Positions 26,072 through 34,326 of a stretch of DNA of 63,817 bases are shown piece after piece (the stretch's first letter is position 1; every line of letters starts with the position of its first letter). The notes beneath the pieces were generated by a model, which saw only the letters and a list, made by a program, of their open reading frames with translations, made no database searches and had not been told where the DNA came from. Origin of the DNA: Pseudomonadota bacterium. Lineage in GTDB: Bacteria > Pseudomonadota > Alphaproteobacteria > Rhizobiales > Hyphomicrobiaceae. Location: NCBI GenBank assembly GCA_023412745.1, contig JAEZBZ010000276.1, positions 1 through 63,817 on the forward strand, written 5' to 3'. Made by a program: the position numbers and the translations under genes.

Positions 26072-26854
26072 ATGACCGGAAGCGAGCCTTGCAGGGTCGC
26101 GCGTGACGGCGCGATTTTGACAATCACGATCGACCGGCCGGAGGTATTGAACGCGCTCAATCCGCGGGCGCATGCGGCGCTGGCCGCGGCGTTCGATACC
26201 TACGCGGCCAACGACGATCTGCGCGTCGCCATCCTGACCGCGTCGGGCGAGCGGGCGTTCTGCGTCGGCAGCGATCTGAAGGCGCGCGCGCAAAGCAACG
26301 CCGACAATCATCCCGCGACTGGCTTCGGCGGTCTGACGCGGCGCTTCGATCTGTTCAAGCCGGTGATCTGCGCGGTGAACGGTCTGGCCATCGGCGGCGG
26401 CGTCGAGCTGATGATCGCCTGCGACCTTGTCATCGCGGCCGAGCATGCGCAGTTTTCGCTGCCGGAACCGCGGGTCGGACTGGCGGCGCTCGGCGGCGGC
26501 GGATTGCAGCGACTGGCGCGGCAATTGCCGTTGAAGCAGGCGATGGGGCTTGTGCTGACCGGCCGCCGCATTGCCGCCGAAGAGGCGCTACGCATGGGCC
26601 TGATCAACGAGGTCGTGCCGGGTGCGGCATTGATGAGCCGGGCGCGTGCGCTGGCCGAGGAACTGCAGGAGATGGCGCCTCTGGCATTGCAGGCCTCCAA
26701 GCAGGTGATGTTGCAGAGCCTTGCCTATCCGGATCTGCAGGCGGCCATGGCGGCGACGTATCCGGCGGCGGAGCGCATGCTGACGAGCGAGGACGCCGTC
26801 GAGGGCCAGCGCGCGTTCGTGGAGAAGCGCAAGCCGGTCTGGAGGGCGCGTTAG
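26072..26854 (+). CDS. enoyl-CoA hydratase/isomerase family protein
   Basis: The 260-residue crotonase-fold protein has TIDRPEVLNALNPRAHAAL at the start, the oxyanion-hole blocks FCVGSDLKA (about residue 65) and NGLAIGGGVELMIACDLVI (about residues 103-121), and LPEPRVGLAALGGGGLQRL afterwards, including the Glu used in hydration. It probably hydrates an enoyl-CoA. GGGAGG lies upstream of the ATG at 26072. It is divergent from the amidase pair with 151 bases between. A full-length single gene; the pathway is not clear from neighbours. Confidence 0.9.
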   Translation: MTGSEPCRVARDGAILTITIDRPEVLNALNPRAHAALAAAFDTYAANDDLRVAILTASGERAFCVGSDLKARAQSNADNHPATGFGGLTRRFDLFKPVICAVNGLAIGGGVELMIACDLVIAAEHAQFSLPEPRVGLAALGGGGLQRLARQLPLKQAMGLVLTGRRIAAEEALRMGLINEVVPGAALMSRARALAEELQEMAPLALQASKQVMLQSLAYPDLQAAMAATYPAAERMLTSEDAVEGQRAFVEKRKPVWRAR

Positions 26855-26871
26855 ACTGGTAGGAGTGGCGT

Positions 26872-27293
26872 TTATCGCTGTGCCGACACGATCAGGAACG
26901 TTGGCCGATCGAGTTCACCAGCCCAATCCGGGTGCGCCGCGATCTGCTCTTTTCTGCTGCCGTCATGCTCGACCCATGCCGGCTTGGTGCGTGCCATGAA
27001 AACCGGATGTTCGATACTGAAGACAAAATGCGATCCCGGTGTCAGCGCGCGGTGGAGAGCTATAGGCGAAGTCGAACGCGGCAGTTGGCAATTCCAGTCG
27101 GTCGAGATCCGCGACGGCGTACTGAGAACCAGCCGAAGCCGCATCCGGGATCGATAATGCGGCGCCCTTACATCTCGGGCAGAAGGGCACGGATGGATGT
27201 CCATTCCGGCGCGCCGTCCAGGCCATGTATCGAACGAGGCAACTGGCTGTAGCCAGCAAAGAAGTCTGGAGTGTCGTAGATATTCTGCACCAT
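26872..27293 (-). pseudogene. remnant of a class I SAM-dependent methyltransferase
   Basis: Fragments of one methyltransferase appear in order but in three frames. From an ATG at 27293: IYDTPDFFAGYSQLPRSIHG and RALLPEM, then an in-frame TAA at 27168-27170, then GRRIIDPGCGFGWFS (the SAM motif) in the same frame. After a gap comes YAVADLDRLELPTAAFDFAY in a second frame, and then LHRALTPGSHFVFSIEHPVF and RPTFLIVSAQR in a third. Each jump falls where an intact member has extra residues, so several short deletions plus a stop have destroyed the gene. An intact copy would be near 240 residues; about 140 codons remain. The family assignment is firm, the original role unknown. Confidence 0.8.
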
Positions 27294-27307
27294 ATCGCTC
27301 TTGGCCG

Positions 27308-27955
27308 CTAACCGGGACGGCGCAAAGCAGCCGCTTCCCGTGCCAGCGTTTCGATCGTGGTCCAATCGCCTGCGGCAATCGCCTTTGCTGGCGCGACCCA
27401 GGAGCCGCCGACCGTGACGACATTGGGCAGGGCGAGGTAGTTCGGCGCCTTGGCCAGATCGATGCCGCCGGTCGGGCAGAAGAGGATGCCGGGCAGCGGC
27501 GCACCGAGCGCCTTCAATGCCGCGACGCCGCCCGCCGGTTCGGCCGGGAAGAACTTCATCACCTTGTAGCCGAGATCGGCCAGCGCCATACCTTCCGAGG
27601 CCGTGGCAACACCCGGCAGGAAGGGGACGTTCCAGCCCTGTGCCGCTTCCAGCAGGCGCGGCGTCATGCCGGGGGAAACCAGGAACCGCGCGCCGGCCGC
27701 GATCGCCTGCTGGCCATGCTCCGGCGTCAGCACGGTGCCGGCGCCGACCAGGGCTCCCGGCACATCCTTGGCAATTGTCCGCAAGGCTTCCAGAGCGGCC
27801 GGGGTACGCAGCGTGATTTCCAGGATGTTGAGCCCGCCGGCGACTAGCGCTCTGGCCAGTGGCAGTGCCGTCTCGGGCTTGTCGATGGTCAGCACCGGCA
27901 CGACGGCCACGCGCCGCAATTCCTCAGCGAGCCGCGGATTGAGCTGTTGCTGCAT
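27308..27955 (-). CDS. eda: 2-dehydro-3-deoxy-phosphogluconate (KDPG) / 4-hydroxy-2-oxoglutarate aldolase
   Basis: The 215-residue class I aldolase has the family blocks VVPVLTIDKPETALPLARAL, NILEITLRTP with the catalytic Glu, VGAGTVLTPEHGQQAIAAGA and KVMKFFPAEPAGGVAALKAL with the Schiff-base lysine, then FCPTGGID. It splits KDPG to pyruvate and glyceraldehyde 3-phosphate in the Entner-Doudoroff pathway. Length matches Eda (about 213). No edd or zwf gene is adjacent. It runs leftward from 27955, just before the methyltransferase remnant. Confidence 0.94.
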   Translation of the reverse strand: MQQQLNPRLAEELRRVAVVPVLTIDKPETALPLARALVAGGLNILEITLRTPAALEALRTIAKDVPGALVGAGTVLTPEHGQQAIAAGARFLVSPGMTPRLLEAAQGWNVPFLPGVATASEGMALADLGYKVMKFFPAEPAGGVAALKALGAPLPGILFCPTGGIDLAKAPNYLALPNVVTVGGSWVAPAKAIAAGDWTTIETLAREAAALRRPG

Positions 27956-27998
27956 GACGCTCTCCTAAATCTCAAATCCGGCTTTCGGTGATCCCGGG

Positions 27999-28334
27999 CT
28001 ACCCTTTAGCGTCGGTCTGCTCCGCAATCCAGCCCAGGAAGTCCTGCGATCCGGATACGACAGGCAGCACGAGGAAGGCCGGATTGTCATACGGATGCTG
28101 CCGCCGGGCCTCGGCGATCGCCGCATCGGCCAGCGTTTCGCGGGTTTTGATAACCATGACCGCTTCGCTGTCGCGATGCCGCTGGCCTTGCCAGATATAG
28201 ATGGAGGTCATGCCCGGCCAGATGTTGACGCACGCCGCCAGCTTCCGGTCGACCAGCATGCCGCCGATGGTCTCCGCGACCTCCGCCGTCGGAAACGTCG
28301 CATAGATAAGAACGGCCTTGTCGTTTTGCTGCAC
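27999..28334 (-). CDS. cutA: divalent-cation tolerance protein CutA
   Basis: The 111-residue protein has the CutA pattern: VLIYATFPTAEVAETIGGML at the start, LAACVNIWPGMTSIYIWQG in the middle and RRQHPYDNPAFLVLPVVSGS near the end. CutA forms very stable trimers; a role in copper tolerance has been proposed and other roles suggested. The GTG at 28334 gives the usual CutA length; an open frame runs further upstream over the NAD kinase start and is not supported. It is divergent from nadK with 59 bases between. Confidence 0.9.
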   Translation of the reverse strand: MQQNDKAVLIYATFPTAEVAETIGGMLVDRKLAACVNIWPGMTSIYIWQGQRHRDSEAVMVIKTRETLADAAIAEARRQHPYDNPAFLVLPVVSGSQDFLGWIAEQTDAKG

Positions 28335-28393
28335 TTGAGCGAGCCTTTCGCGCGCCGGATGGACCGGCTCAGGACGAGAATTGAATTCACAAC

Positions 28394-29176
28394 ATGCCAA
28401 AGCCGAAGCGGAAGTTCGAGAAGATCGCGTTCGTCGCGAGTGACAATACCGAAGCCCGCGAGGCGATGGCACGGTTGATCAGCCAGTATGGCAACGCGCC
28501 AGTGCAGGACGCGGATGCAATCGTTGCGCTGGGCGGCGACGGCCTGATGCTGCAGACGCTGCGCACATATCTCTCCGATCAGATCCCGATTTACGGCATG
28601 AACCGCGGTTCGGTCGGCTTCCTGATGAACGAATACCGGGAAGATGACCTACTGGCCCGGCTCGCCGGCGCCGAGATTAGCCGCATCCATCCGCTGGCTA
28701 TGACGGCGCGCGACGCGCACGGCAACACCTATCACGAACTGGCGATCAACGAGGTGTCGCTGTTCCGCCAGACTCACCAGGCGGCCAAGCTGCAGATCGC
28801 CATCGACGGCAAGATGCGGCTGGAGGAGCTGATCTGCGATGGCGTGCTGGTGTCAACGCCCGCCGGCTCGACCGCCTACAACCTGTCGGCCTACGGCCCG
28901 ATCCTGCCGATCAACGCCTCGCTGCTGGCGCTGACGCCGATCAGCCCGTTCCGTCCACGCCGCTGGCGTGGCGCGCTGTTGCCGAACGAGGCGCATATCC
29001 GCATAACGGTGCTGGAGCACGAAAAGCGCCCGGTGAGCGCCGTCGCCGATCACGCCGAAACCCGGCATGTGATCAGCGTCGACGTGGAAGAGGCGCGCAA
29101 GCACGAGCTGTTCATGATGTTCGATCCAGGCCACAGCCTCGACGAGCGTATTCTGTCGGAACAGTTCCGCTACTGA
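28394..29176 (+). CDS. nadK: NAD kinase
   Basis: The 260-residue protein has the NAD kinase blocks: IVALGGDGLML with the conserved GGDG (about residues 45-55), YGMNRGSVGFLMNEY, ELAINEVSLFR with the NE/D pair and DGVLVSTPAGSTAYNLSAYG. It phosphorylates NAD to NADP in the cytoplasm and is normally essential. The length fits the alphaproteobacterial form. It starts 59 bases from divergent cutA and ends 19 bases before the MaoC gene. Confidence 0.95.
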   Translation: MPKPKRKFEKIAFVASDNTEAREAMARLISQYGNAPVQDADAIVALGGDGLMLQTLRTYLSDQIPIYGMNRGSVGFLMNEYREDDLLARLAGAEISRIHPLAMTARDAHGNTYHELAINEVSLFRQTHQAAKLQIAIDGKMRLEELICDGVLVSTPAGSTAYNLSAYGPILPINASLLALTPISPFRPRRWRGALLPNEAHIRITVLEHEKRPVSAVADHAETRHVISVDVEEARKHELFMMFDPGHSLDERILSEQFRY

Positions 29177-29195
29177 AACGCGGAGGACATTTACC

Positions 29196-29654
29196 GTGGC
29201 TGGATTGTATTTCGAGGAGTTCGAGGTCGGTCACATCTTCGAGCACGCCATCGGGCGGACCGTGACCGAGATGGACAACACGCTGTTCTCCTGCCTGACG
29301 CTCAACCCGCAGCCGCTACATATCGATCATCAATTTGCCGCCGGCACGGAGTGGGGCAGGCCGCTGGTCAACAGCCTGTTCACGCTCGGCCTTATGATCG
29401 GCATTTCGGTGAACGACACTACGATCGGCACCACCATCGCCAATCTCGGCATGAGCGAGGTGAAGTTCGGCAAACCGGTCTTTCATGGCGATACCATTCG
29501 GGTGAAAACCGAGGTGGCCTCAAAGCGGGAGAGCAAATCGCGGCCTGACGCCGGCCTCGTCGAGTTTCACCATCGCGCCTACAATCAGCATGGCGATCTG
29601 GTTGCCGAATGCCGGCGGCAGGCGTTCATGCGCAAGAAGCCGAAGGATGCCTGA
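29196..29654 (+). CDS. MaoC-family acyl-CoA hydratase (mesaconyl-CoA hydratase-like)
   Basis: The 152-residue hot-dog-fold protein has the MaoC hydratase motif with catalytic Asp and His in NPQPLHIDHQFAAGTEWGRP (about residues 38-57), and it begins GLYFEEFEVGHIFEHAIGRT, common in (R)-specific hydratases of the mesaconyl/methylfumaryl-CoA type. The start is the GTG at 29196. It sits 3 bases before a CoA-ester lyase gene, a frequent pair that hydrates an unsaturated dicarboxylyl-CoA and then splits it. Residues are seen; substrate is inferred. Confidence 0.88.
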   Translation: MAGLYFEEFEVGHIFEHAIGRTVTEMDNTLFSCLTLNPQPLHIDHQFAAGTEWGRPLVNSLFTLGLMIGISVNDTTIGTTIANLGMSEVKFGKPVFHGDTIRVKTEVASKRESKSRPDAGLVEFHHRAYNQHGDLVAECRRQAFMRKKPKDA

Positions 29655-29657
29655 GAT

Positions 29658-30536
29658 ATGCGCTCACTTCTGTTCGTTCCCGCCGATAGCGAGCGCAAGC
29701 TGGCCAAGGGCACGACATCCGGTGCCGACGCGCTGTTGGTCGATCTTGAGGATTCCGTCGCTGCCGACCGCAAGCCCGCCGCACGCGAGATGGCGCGCGA
29801 TTTCGTGGCATCGGTCAAATCACAGCAACAGCGTCCGCGCCTTTACGTGCGCATCAACAATCTGCTCAGCGATTTCTGGCGCGACGATCTGGATGTCGTG
29901 ATGCAGGCCAGGCCTGACGGCATCATGCTGCCGAAGCCGCGTTCGGGCGAGGATGTGCATCGCATGTCGCTATTGCTCGGTCAGCACGAAGAACGTCATG
30001 GCATTTCCCAGGGCGCGACGCGGATCATCGCGATTTCGACCGAGACGCCGCTGGCCGTGCTCAACATGGCGTCGTTCATCGATGCCAGCGCACGGCTCGA
30101 AGGGCTGACCTGGGGCGCGGAAGATCTGTCCGCCGAGCTTGGTTCTGCTGCGGTGCGCGAAGCGAACGGGGCTTTCACATCACCCTATCGCCTGGCACGC
30201 GATTTGTGTCTGTTCACGGCGGTGGCGGCCAATGCGCAGCCGATAGACACCGTGTTCATCGATTTCCGCGATAGCGACGGCCTGCGGCGCGAAGCTGAGA
30301 CCGCCGCGCGCGATGGCTTTACCGGCAAGATGGCTATTCATCCCGATCAGGTTGCGATCATCAACGACGCATTCACGCCGAGTGCCGCCGAGATCGAGCG
30401 CGCGCGAGGCATCGTCGCGATGTTTGCGGCATCACCTGAGGCGGGTGTGATTTCGCTGAACGGCCAGATGTATGACCGTCCGCATCTGACCCGGGCTGAA
30501 CGCGTGCTGGCGCGGTTGGGGCTTGGTAGCACATAG
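29658..30536 (+). CDS. CoA-ester lyase, HpcH/HpaI-CitE family
   Basis: The 292-residue protein starts RSLLFVPADSERKLAKG and has DALLVDLEDSVA (metal-binding Glu/Asp, about residue 32), LYVRINNL, GIMLPKPRSGEDV and LTWGAEDLSAELG, the pattern of CitE-like malyl-CoA or citramalyl-CoA lyases and thioesterases. It probably cleaves or hydrolyses a 3-hydroxy-dicarboxylyl-CoA made by the MaoC neighbour. It starts 3 bases after that gene. Family certain; reaction not settled because lyases and thioesterases share the fold. Confidence 0.9.
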   Translation: MRSLLFVPADSERKLAKGTTSGADALLVDLEDSVAADRKPAAREMARDFVASVKSQQQRPRLYVRINNLLSDFWRDDLDVVMQARPDGIMLPKPRSGEDVHRMSLLLGQHEERHGISQGATRIIAISTETPLAVLNMASFIDASARLEGLTWGAEDLSAELGSAAVREANGAFTSPYRLARDLCLFTAVAANAQPIDTVFIDFRDSDGLRREAETAARDGFTGKMAIHPDQVAIINDAFTPSAAEIERARGIVAMFAASPEAGVISLNGQMYDRPHLTRAERVLARLGLGST

Positions 30537-30611
30537 AACGAAGATGCCGGACCCGGCCGCCCTAGCTTCGGCGCGGGACAATCGGCGCGGGCAGCGGGGG
30601 CAGGCGGTTTC

Positions 30612-31346
30612 ATGGGGCTGGAGCAGATCGTCATCGTCCTTCTCGGGGCGCTGGCTGGTGGTTTCGTCAATGGGTTGACGGGGTTCGGCACGGCGCTGAC
30701 GGCGATGGGCATCTGGCTCTACGCCATACCGCCGACCGTGGCCTCGTCGCTGGTGATTGCCTGTTCGGTGATCTCGCACATCCAGATGTTCCCGCTGCTG
30801 CGCAAGGTATTCGACTGGCGCCTTGTGGCACCGTTCGTCGTGCCGGGATTGATCGGCGTGCCGATCGGCACATGGCTGTTGCCGATGATCGACCCGCGCC
30901 TGTTCAAGATCGTTGTCGGGTTCGTGGTCGCCGCTTATGCGACTTACGCGCTGTTGAAGAAGCCCGGGGCCGGTACCCCGTTCGGTGGGCGCATTACCGA
31001 TGGCGCGATTGGCTTCAGCGGTGGCGTGCTCGGCGGGCTTGCGGGATTGTCGGGTGCGCTGCTGGTGGTGTGGTGCGATGTGCGCGCCTGGGGCAAGGAA
31101 CATCGCCGCACGGTGCTTCAGACTTTCAACTTCGCGATCCTCGCCTTCGCGCTGGCCAGTCATGCCGTATCGGGTCTGCTGACCAGGGATGTCGGCATCG
31201 CGCTGCTGGCGGCGCTGCCGGGCACGCTGGTCGGTGCGTGGTTCGGCGCGCGGCTTTACCTCCGGCTCGGCGACCGCAACTATCAGCAGGTGATCATGGT
31301 GCTGCTGCTGGTGTCGGGCGTGATGCTGCTGTGGACGAACTGGTAA
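30612..31346 (+). CDS. TauE/SafE-family membrane transporter
   Basis: The 244-residue protein has about eight hydrophobic segments, with the TauE signature in ALAGGFVNGLTGFGTALTAM near the start and its repeat GFSGGVLGGLAGLSGALLV near residue 140. The family exports sulfite, sulfoacetate or other organic anions. It follows the CitE gene by 75 bases in the same direction. A sulfonate or sulfite link is suggested only by family and by the arylsulfatase remnant beyond. Confidence 0.9.
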   Translation: MGLEQIVIVLLGALAGGFVNGLTGFGTALTAMGIWLYAIPPTVASSLVIACSVISHIQMFPLLRKVFDWRLVAPFVVPGLIGVPIGTWLLPMIDPRLFKIVVGFVVAAYATYALLKKPGAGTPFGGRITDGAIGFSGGVLGGLAGLSGALLVVWCDVRAWGKEHRRTVLQTFNFAILAFALASHAVSGLLTRDVGIALLAALPGTLVGAWFGARLYLRLGDRNYQQVIMVLLLVSGVMLLWTNW

Positions 31347-31399
31347 GCGGACGACTGATTTTGCCGGACGGTCAGTCGGATCCCATCGCGCCAATCAAA

Positions 31400-31699
31400 G
31401 ACCTGTTCACCTGAGTAATCCGCGGTTTTTCCCTGGCGTTTCTGCGCCAGCACTTCCATGTACCGCGTTGGTTTCGGAAGAACCGCGATGGGCCACCGCA
31501 TGCCAGACAGGATCAGGCCGGTGATGAACGCGGCACGGCTTGCGCTGCAACTGGCCTCTGCATAGTAATCCGTGAACAGCGTACCCTGTGACGCTAGCTT
31601 ATCGAGATTGGGGGCTTGCCGGACGTCACGCCGCGATGATAGGCGCCCGATGTCGAACCTGCCGATGTCGTCGCCCCATATGCATAGGATGTTGGACTT
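31400..31699 (-). pseudogene. arylsulfatase remnant, N-terminal part
   Basis: One reverse frame reads SNILCIWGDDIGRFDIG, then NLDKLASQGTLFTDYYAEAS followed at once by CSASRAAFITG. The first block is the metal-binding Asp-Asp region and CSASR (31535-31549) is the C-x-A-x-R site whose cysteine becomes formylglycine in type I sulfatases. No start codon of quality is present and the frame soon loses similarity after FITG. The C-terminal part lies on the opposite strand to the right. Family is clear, gene is broken. Confidence 0.75.
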
Positions 31700-31811
31700 C
31701 CACGAGCGTCGATGCCGCCACCAGCGAGGTACCGCTTAACAGGCACCGGATTGACGACAGTCGGACAGGCCGGCGCCGATGTCGGCATCCCGGTGCAGGC
31801 GTGCACGATGG

Positions 31812-32145
31812 CGCGGCGCACCGCGGCTGGATAACTTCAAGTTTCAGTTTTTCCAGCAGACGCCGGGTTTGCCGGGCGCCAAAGTCACAACTGACATGCC
31901 GGGCATCATCAACATCCGCCAGGATCCGTTCGAGGACGCCGTCCATCAATTCGGAAAACCTGAATAATATGGGCGGCGGCTATATGAACGATTTCCAAGC
32001 GCAGGAATTCTAGCGTTTCGTGCTGGTCCGGGAAAAAGTTGCCGATCTCGCGGGAACACGGTCGATGCAGGATCCGGCGTCGTTCAATCTCGAAGCGGTG
32101 AAGCGGCAGTTCGACGAGACGATCAACAACAAGCCGGGCAGTAGG
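31812..32145 (+). pseudogene. arylsulfatase remnant, C-terminal part, opposite strand
   Basis: The forward strand reads DNFKFQFFQQTPGLPGAKV and IINIRQDPFEDAVHQFGKPE, then shifts frame to GGGYMNDFQAQEF, a TAG at 32011-32013 where intact sulfatases have Trp (EFWRF), and RFVLVREKVADLA plus PASFNLEAVKRQFDETI. This is the C-terminal end of an arylsulfatase of the 500-600-residue class. A frameshift and a nonsense codon have destroyed it. Its N-terminal counterpart at 31400-31699 points the other way, so an inversion has probably occurred. Confidence 0.75.
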
Positions 32146-32175
32146 TTCCTGCAGTCGCCTTTATATCCGCGCCTG

Positions 32176-32358
32176 TCACTCGTCGGATGACAGCGCGAGT
32201 TCGGCAGCCGCCTGCGTATCCAGTACGGCTTCCTCGGCAATGGCTTGCAGCAGCGTCTCGTACAGGTCGAGTTTCAGTCGCTGGACGAGGTCGGCATCGC
32301 CGGTCTCTGCAGCCTGCTGAATGCTCTTGAGATAGCGCTTGATTTCTGCTGGCGTCAT
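32176..32358 (-). CDS. small protein of unknown function
   Basis: A 60-residue protein from the ATG at 32358: MTPAEIKRYLKSIQQAAETG at the start, then a helical stretch with VQRLKLDLYETLLQAIAEEA and an acidic end. It is predicted all-helical, with no membrane segment or signal. I do not recognise the family. An in-frame upstream ATG at 32412 is possible. It lies just past the sulfatase remnant. Confidence 0.45.
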   Translation of the reverse strand: MTPAEIKRYLKSIQQAAETGDADLVQRLKLDLYETLLQAIAEEAVLDTQAAAELALSSDE

Positions 32359-32412
32359 GTGGCGTCCGTCGCTGAGGTTTTCGGGGCGCGGTGATAACGT
32401 CAGTTGTCGCAA

Positions 32413-32821
32413 ACGTCCACGGCTTTTGTACTTACCTGCGAAATTACTCAGCTGCTGTGTATGTTGTGCCGTTCATCTCAAAAAACCGCACCGATCCAGA
32501 GTACCCACTTCAGCGCGACGCTGGCCGTTGAGCCTTCTTGGGCATAGGCGGTGGCAAGTCCGATCGTGCTGCCGACTGCAACAACGATCGCGGGGCTATG
32601 GCCACGCGCGATGATGTGCATGCCCCCCGAAGCTGCGACGGCACGTAACAAGCCGTCGACTCTCCCCCGGAATCCTCTGGGATCCTCTAGCTCTAATGAG
32701 CTAAGTGATTCGGCCACCACGCGCGAACGACTGGCGTCGCGAGGTATCGATATGTTAGCGAACCTCGACGGCGCAGAGCGCTGTTCCGTTGGCGCGCCAC
32801 TAGGTGTTGGAGTTTGTCACT
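32413..32821. other. 409-base gap before the LysE gene
   Basis: A weak reverse frame at 32478-32622 would encode a 47-residue hydrophobic peptide (SPAIVVAVGSTIGLATAYA within it) but lacks a supported start. No other feature is seen. Confidence 0.3.
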
Positions 32822-33448
32822 ATGACTTTCGAGACTTGGCTTGCGTTCGTTGCGACCTCGACTGTCCTGCTCGTCATCCCGGGCCCGACGATCCTGCTCG
32901 TCGTGTCCTACGCACTTGGACAGGGCATGCGCATCGCATTGCCAATGGCCATCGGCGTGGCTCTCGGCGATTTCACCGCGATGACATTATCGATGATCGG
33001 CGTCGGCGCGCTGCTGGCAACGTCAGCGACTTTATTTGGGATTCTAAAATGGGTCGGTGCCGCATATCTGGTCTGGCTCGGCATCAAGTTGTGGCGGGCC
33101 GGCGGAGCCCTCGACGCACAGCCGCGCAGCGATCAGTCATCGAAAGTCAAAATGCTCAGCCATGCTTGGATCGTGACGGCCCTCAATCCGAAAGGCATTG
33201 TGTTCTTTGTCGCGTTTCTGCCGCAATTTATCAGCCCGCATGTCGACTTTCTCTCGCAAATGTTGATTTTCGAGGCGACGTTCATCGTGCTCGCCTTCGT
33301 CAATGTGCTCGGATACGCGCTTATCGCGGCACGCGCCCGCGCGCTGGTGCGTAATCCGCGCGTTATCAGCACGTTCAATAAGGCGGGCGGCACATTGCTG
33401 ATCGGGGCCGGCATTGCCACTGCTACTTCCCGAGCCGTCCAGAGCTGA
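32822..33448 (+). CDS. LysE/RhtB-family amino-acid exporter
   Basis: The 208-residue protein has about six membrane helices and the family start MTFETWLAFVATSTVLLVIP directly followed by GPTILLVVSYALGQG, with LGIKLWRAGG and LNPKGIVFFVAFLPQFI later. Such proteins export amino acids or homoserine lactones. The ATG at 32822 is preferred; GGAG lies about 9 bases upstream and it gives the usual LysE start. It is a single gene; the substrate is unknown. Confidence 0.9.
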   Translation: MTFETWLAFVATSTVLLVIPGPTILLVVSYALGQGMRIALPMAIGVALGDFTAMTLSMIGVGALLATSATLFGILKWVGAAYLVWLGIKLWRAGGALDAQPRSDQSSKVKMLSHAWIVTALNPKGIVFFVAFLPQFISPHVDFLSQMLIFEATFIVLAFVNVLGYALIAARARALVRNPRVISTFNKAGGTLLIGAGIATATSRAVQS

Positions 33449-33583
33449 TTTCGCAGCGGCTCGCCACCGCGAGACCGTTCTTGTACAACCTTTTGTTCTG
33501 GAACGCGCAGCGATGCATCGGCGTTCACCTTTGGAAAGACAGGAGGAGATGTGCCGCCTGTCGCGACTTTCGGAGGGTGCACT

Positions 33584-34006
33584 ATGGAACGCGCGTTCGA
33601 TCAGTTTCTGGAATTCGTGAAGCAGGGCGTATCGGCGATCTTCGCGTTCATCGAGATCGTATGGACGTGGGCAGTCGGCCAGATCACCACGCTTACCAGT
33701 GTCCCATGGCAGAACTGGCCGCTGTGGAAGCAGGTTCTTTTGATCATCATCGCGGCCGCCGTCGCGTTCGCGCTGGTCAAGGCGGCGCTTGAACTGTGGG
33801 CTGCGGGCGCGCGCATCCTGACCGCGTTCGCCACATTGTTGATCGCGCTGGTCGGTACGCTACCCAGTATCGCGCTGGCGGGAGCAGTAGCGCTTGGCGG
33901 TGTATGGATTCTCAACAATGTCGACGGTTCGTCCGTCCGCATACCGACCCTGAGCTGGATGCAGATGTCCGACCAGGGACAGCCGCCGGCACAGGTTGCA
34001 AACTGA
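33584..34006 (+). CDS. membrane protein of unknown function
   Basis: A 140-residue protein from the ATG at 33584 with GGAGG 6-7 bases upstream. It has three hydrophobic segments: one around residues 20-40 (FAFIEIVWTWAVGQI), one around 50-80 (VLLIIIAAAVAFALVKAALE) and one around 88-115 (TLLIALVGTLPSIALAGAVA), then a short polar tail with PTLSWMQMSDQGQPP. I do not recognise the family. Two stem-loops follow at 34030-34124. Confidence 0.65.
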   Translation: MERAFDQFLEFVKQGVSAIFAFIEIVWTWAVGQITTLTSVPWQNWPLWKQVLLIIIAAAVAFALVKAALELWAAGARILTAFATLLIALVGTLPSIALAGAVALGGVWILNNVDGSSVRIPTLSWMQMSDQGQPPAQVAN

Positions 34007-34326
34007 CGGGGTGATGCGTCGGATTTAGCGATCGGGCTTCGGGGAGACGTGCCCGATCCAAGGCGGAAACTGCCAGTCATGCACGTGCCTTGCGTGCAGG
34101 CTCCCTGGACTGGCCGTTTCCGCCCTTTCCATGCCTTAATCCATGTGACGCGCGATGGCCGCCTGCAGCATGGTGCCGCTGTCGTTTTTCCGCACTTTCA
34201 CATGGCTATCGGTGATGCTATTTCGCTGTGCCGTCAGCGTCTGGCAGCGCGATTGCACACTGCGCGGTCGGCCGAGGACGGCAGAAATCAACCTTTTCCC
34301 ATTCCACTCGGCATCTCCGCACCCGC
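34007..34326. other. 320-base gap with two consecutive stem-loops
   Basis: No gene is seen. Stem-loop 1: GATCGGGC (34030-34037) with GCCCGATC (34051-34058). Stem-loop 2: a 17-bp stem with one mismatch, 34062-34078 with 34108-34124, enclosing a smaller GCACG/CGTGC stem. The first may end the upstream gene; the second is unusually long and could be a structured RNA. Confidence 0.5.

Noticed and set aside
33551..33583. Upstream start for the membrane protein at 33584.
   Set aside because: The GGAGG lies inside that extension at the right distance for the ATG at 33584.
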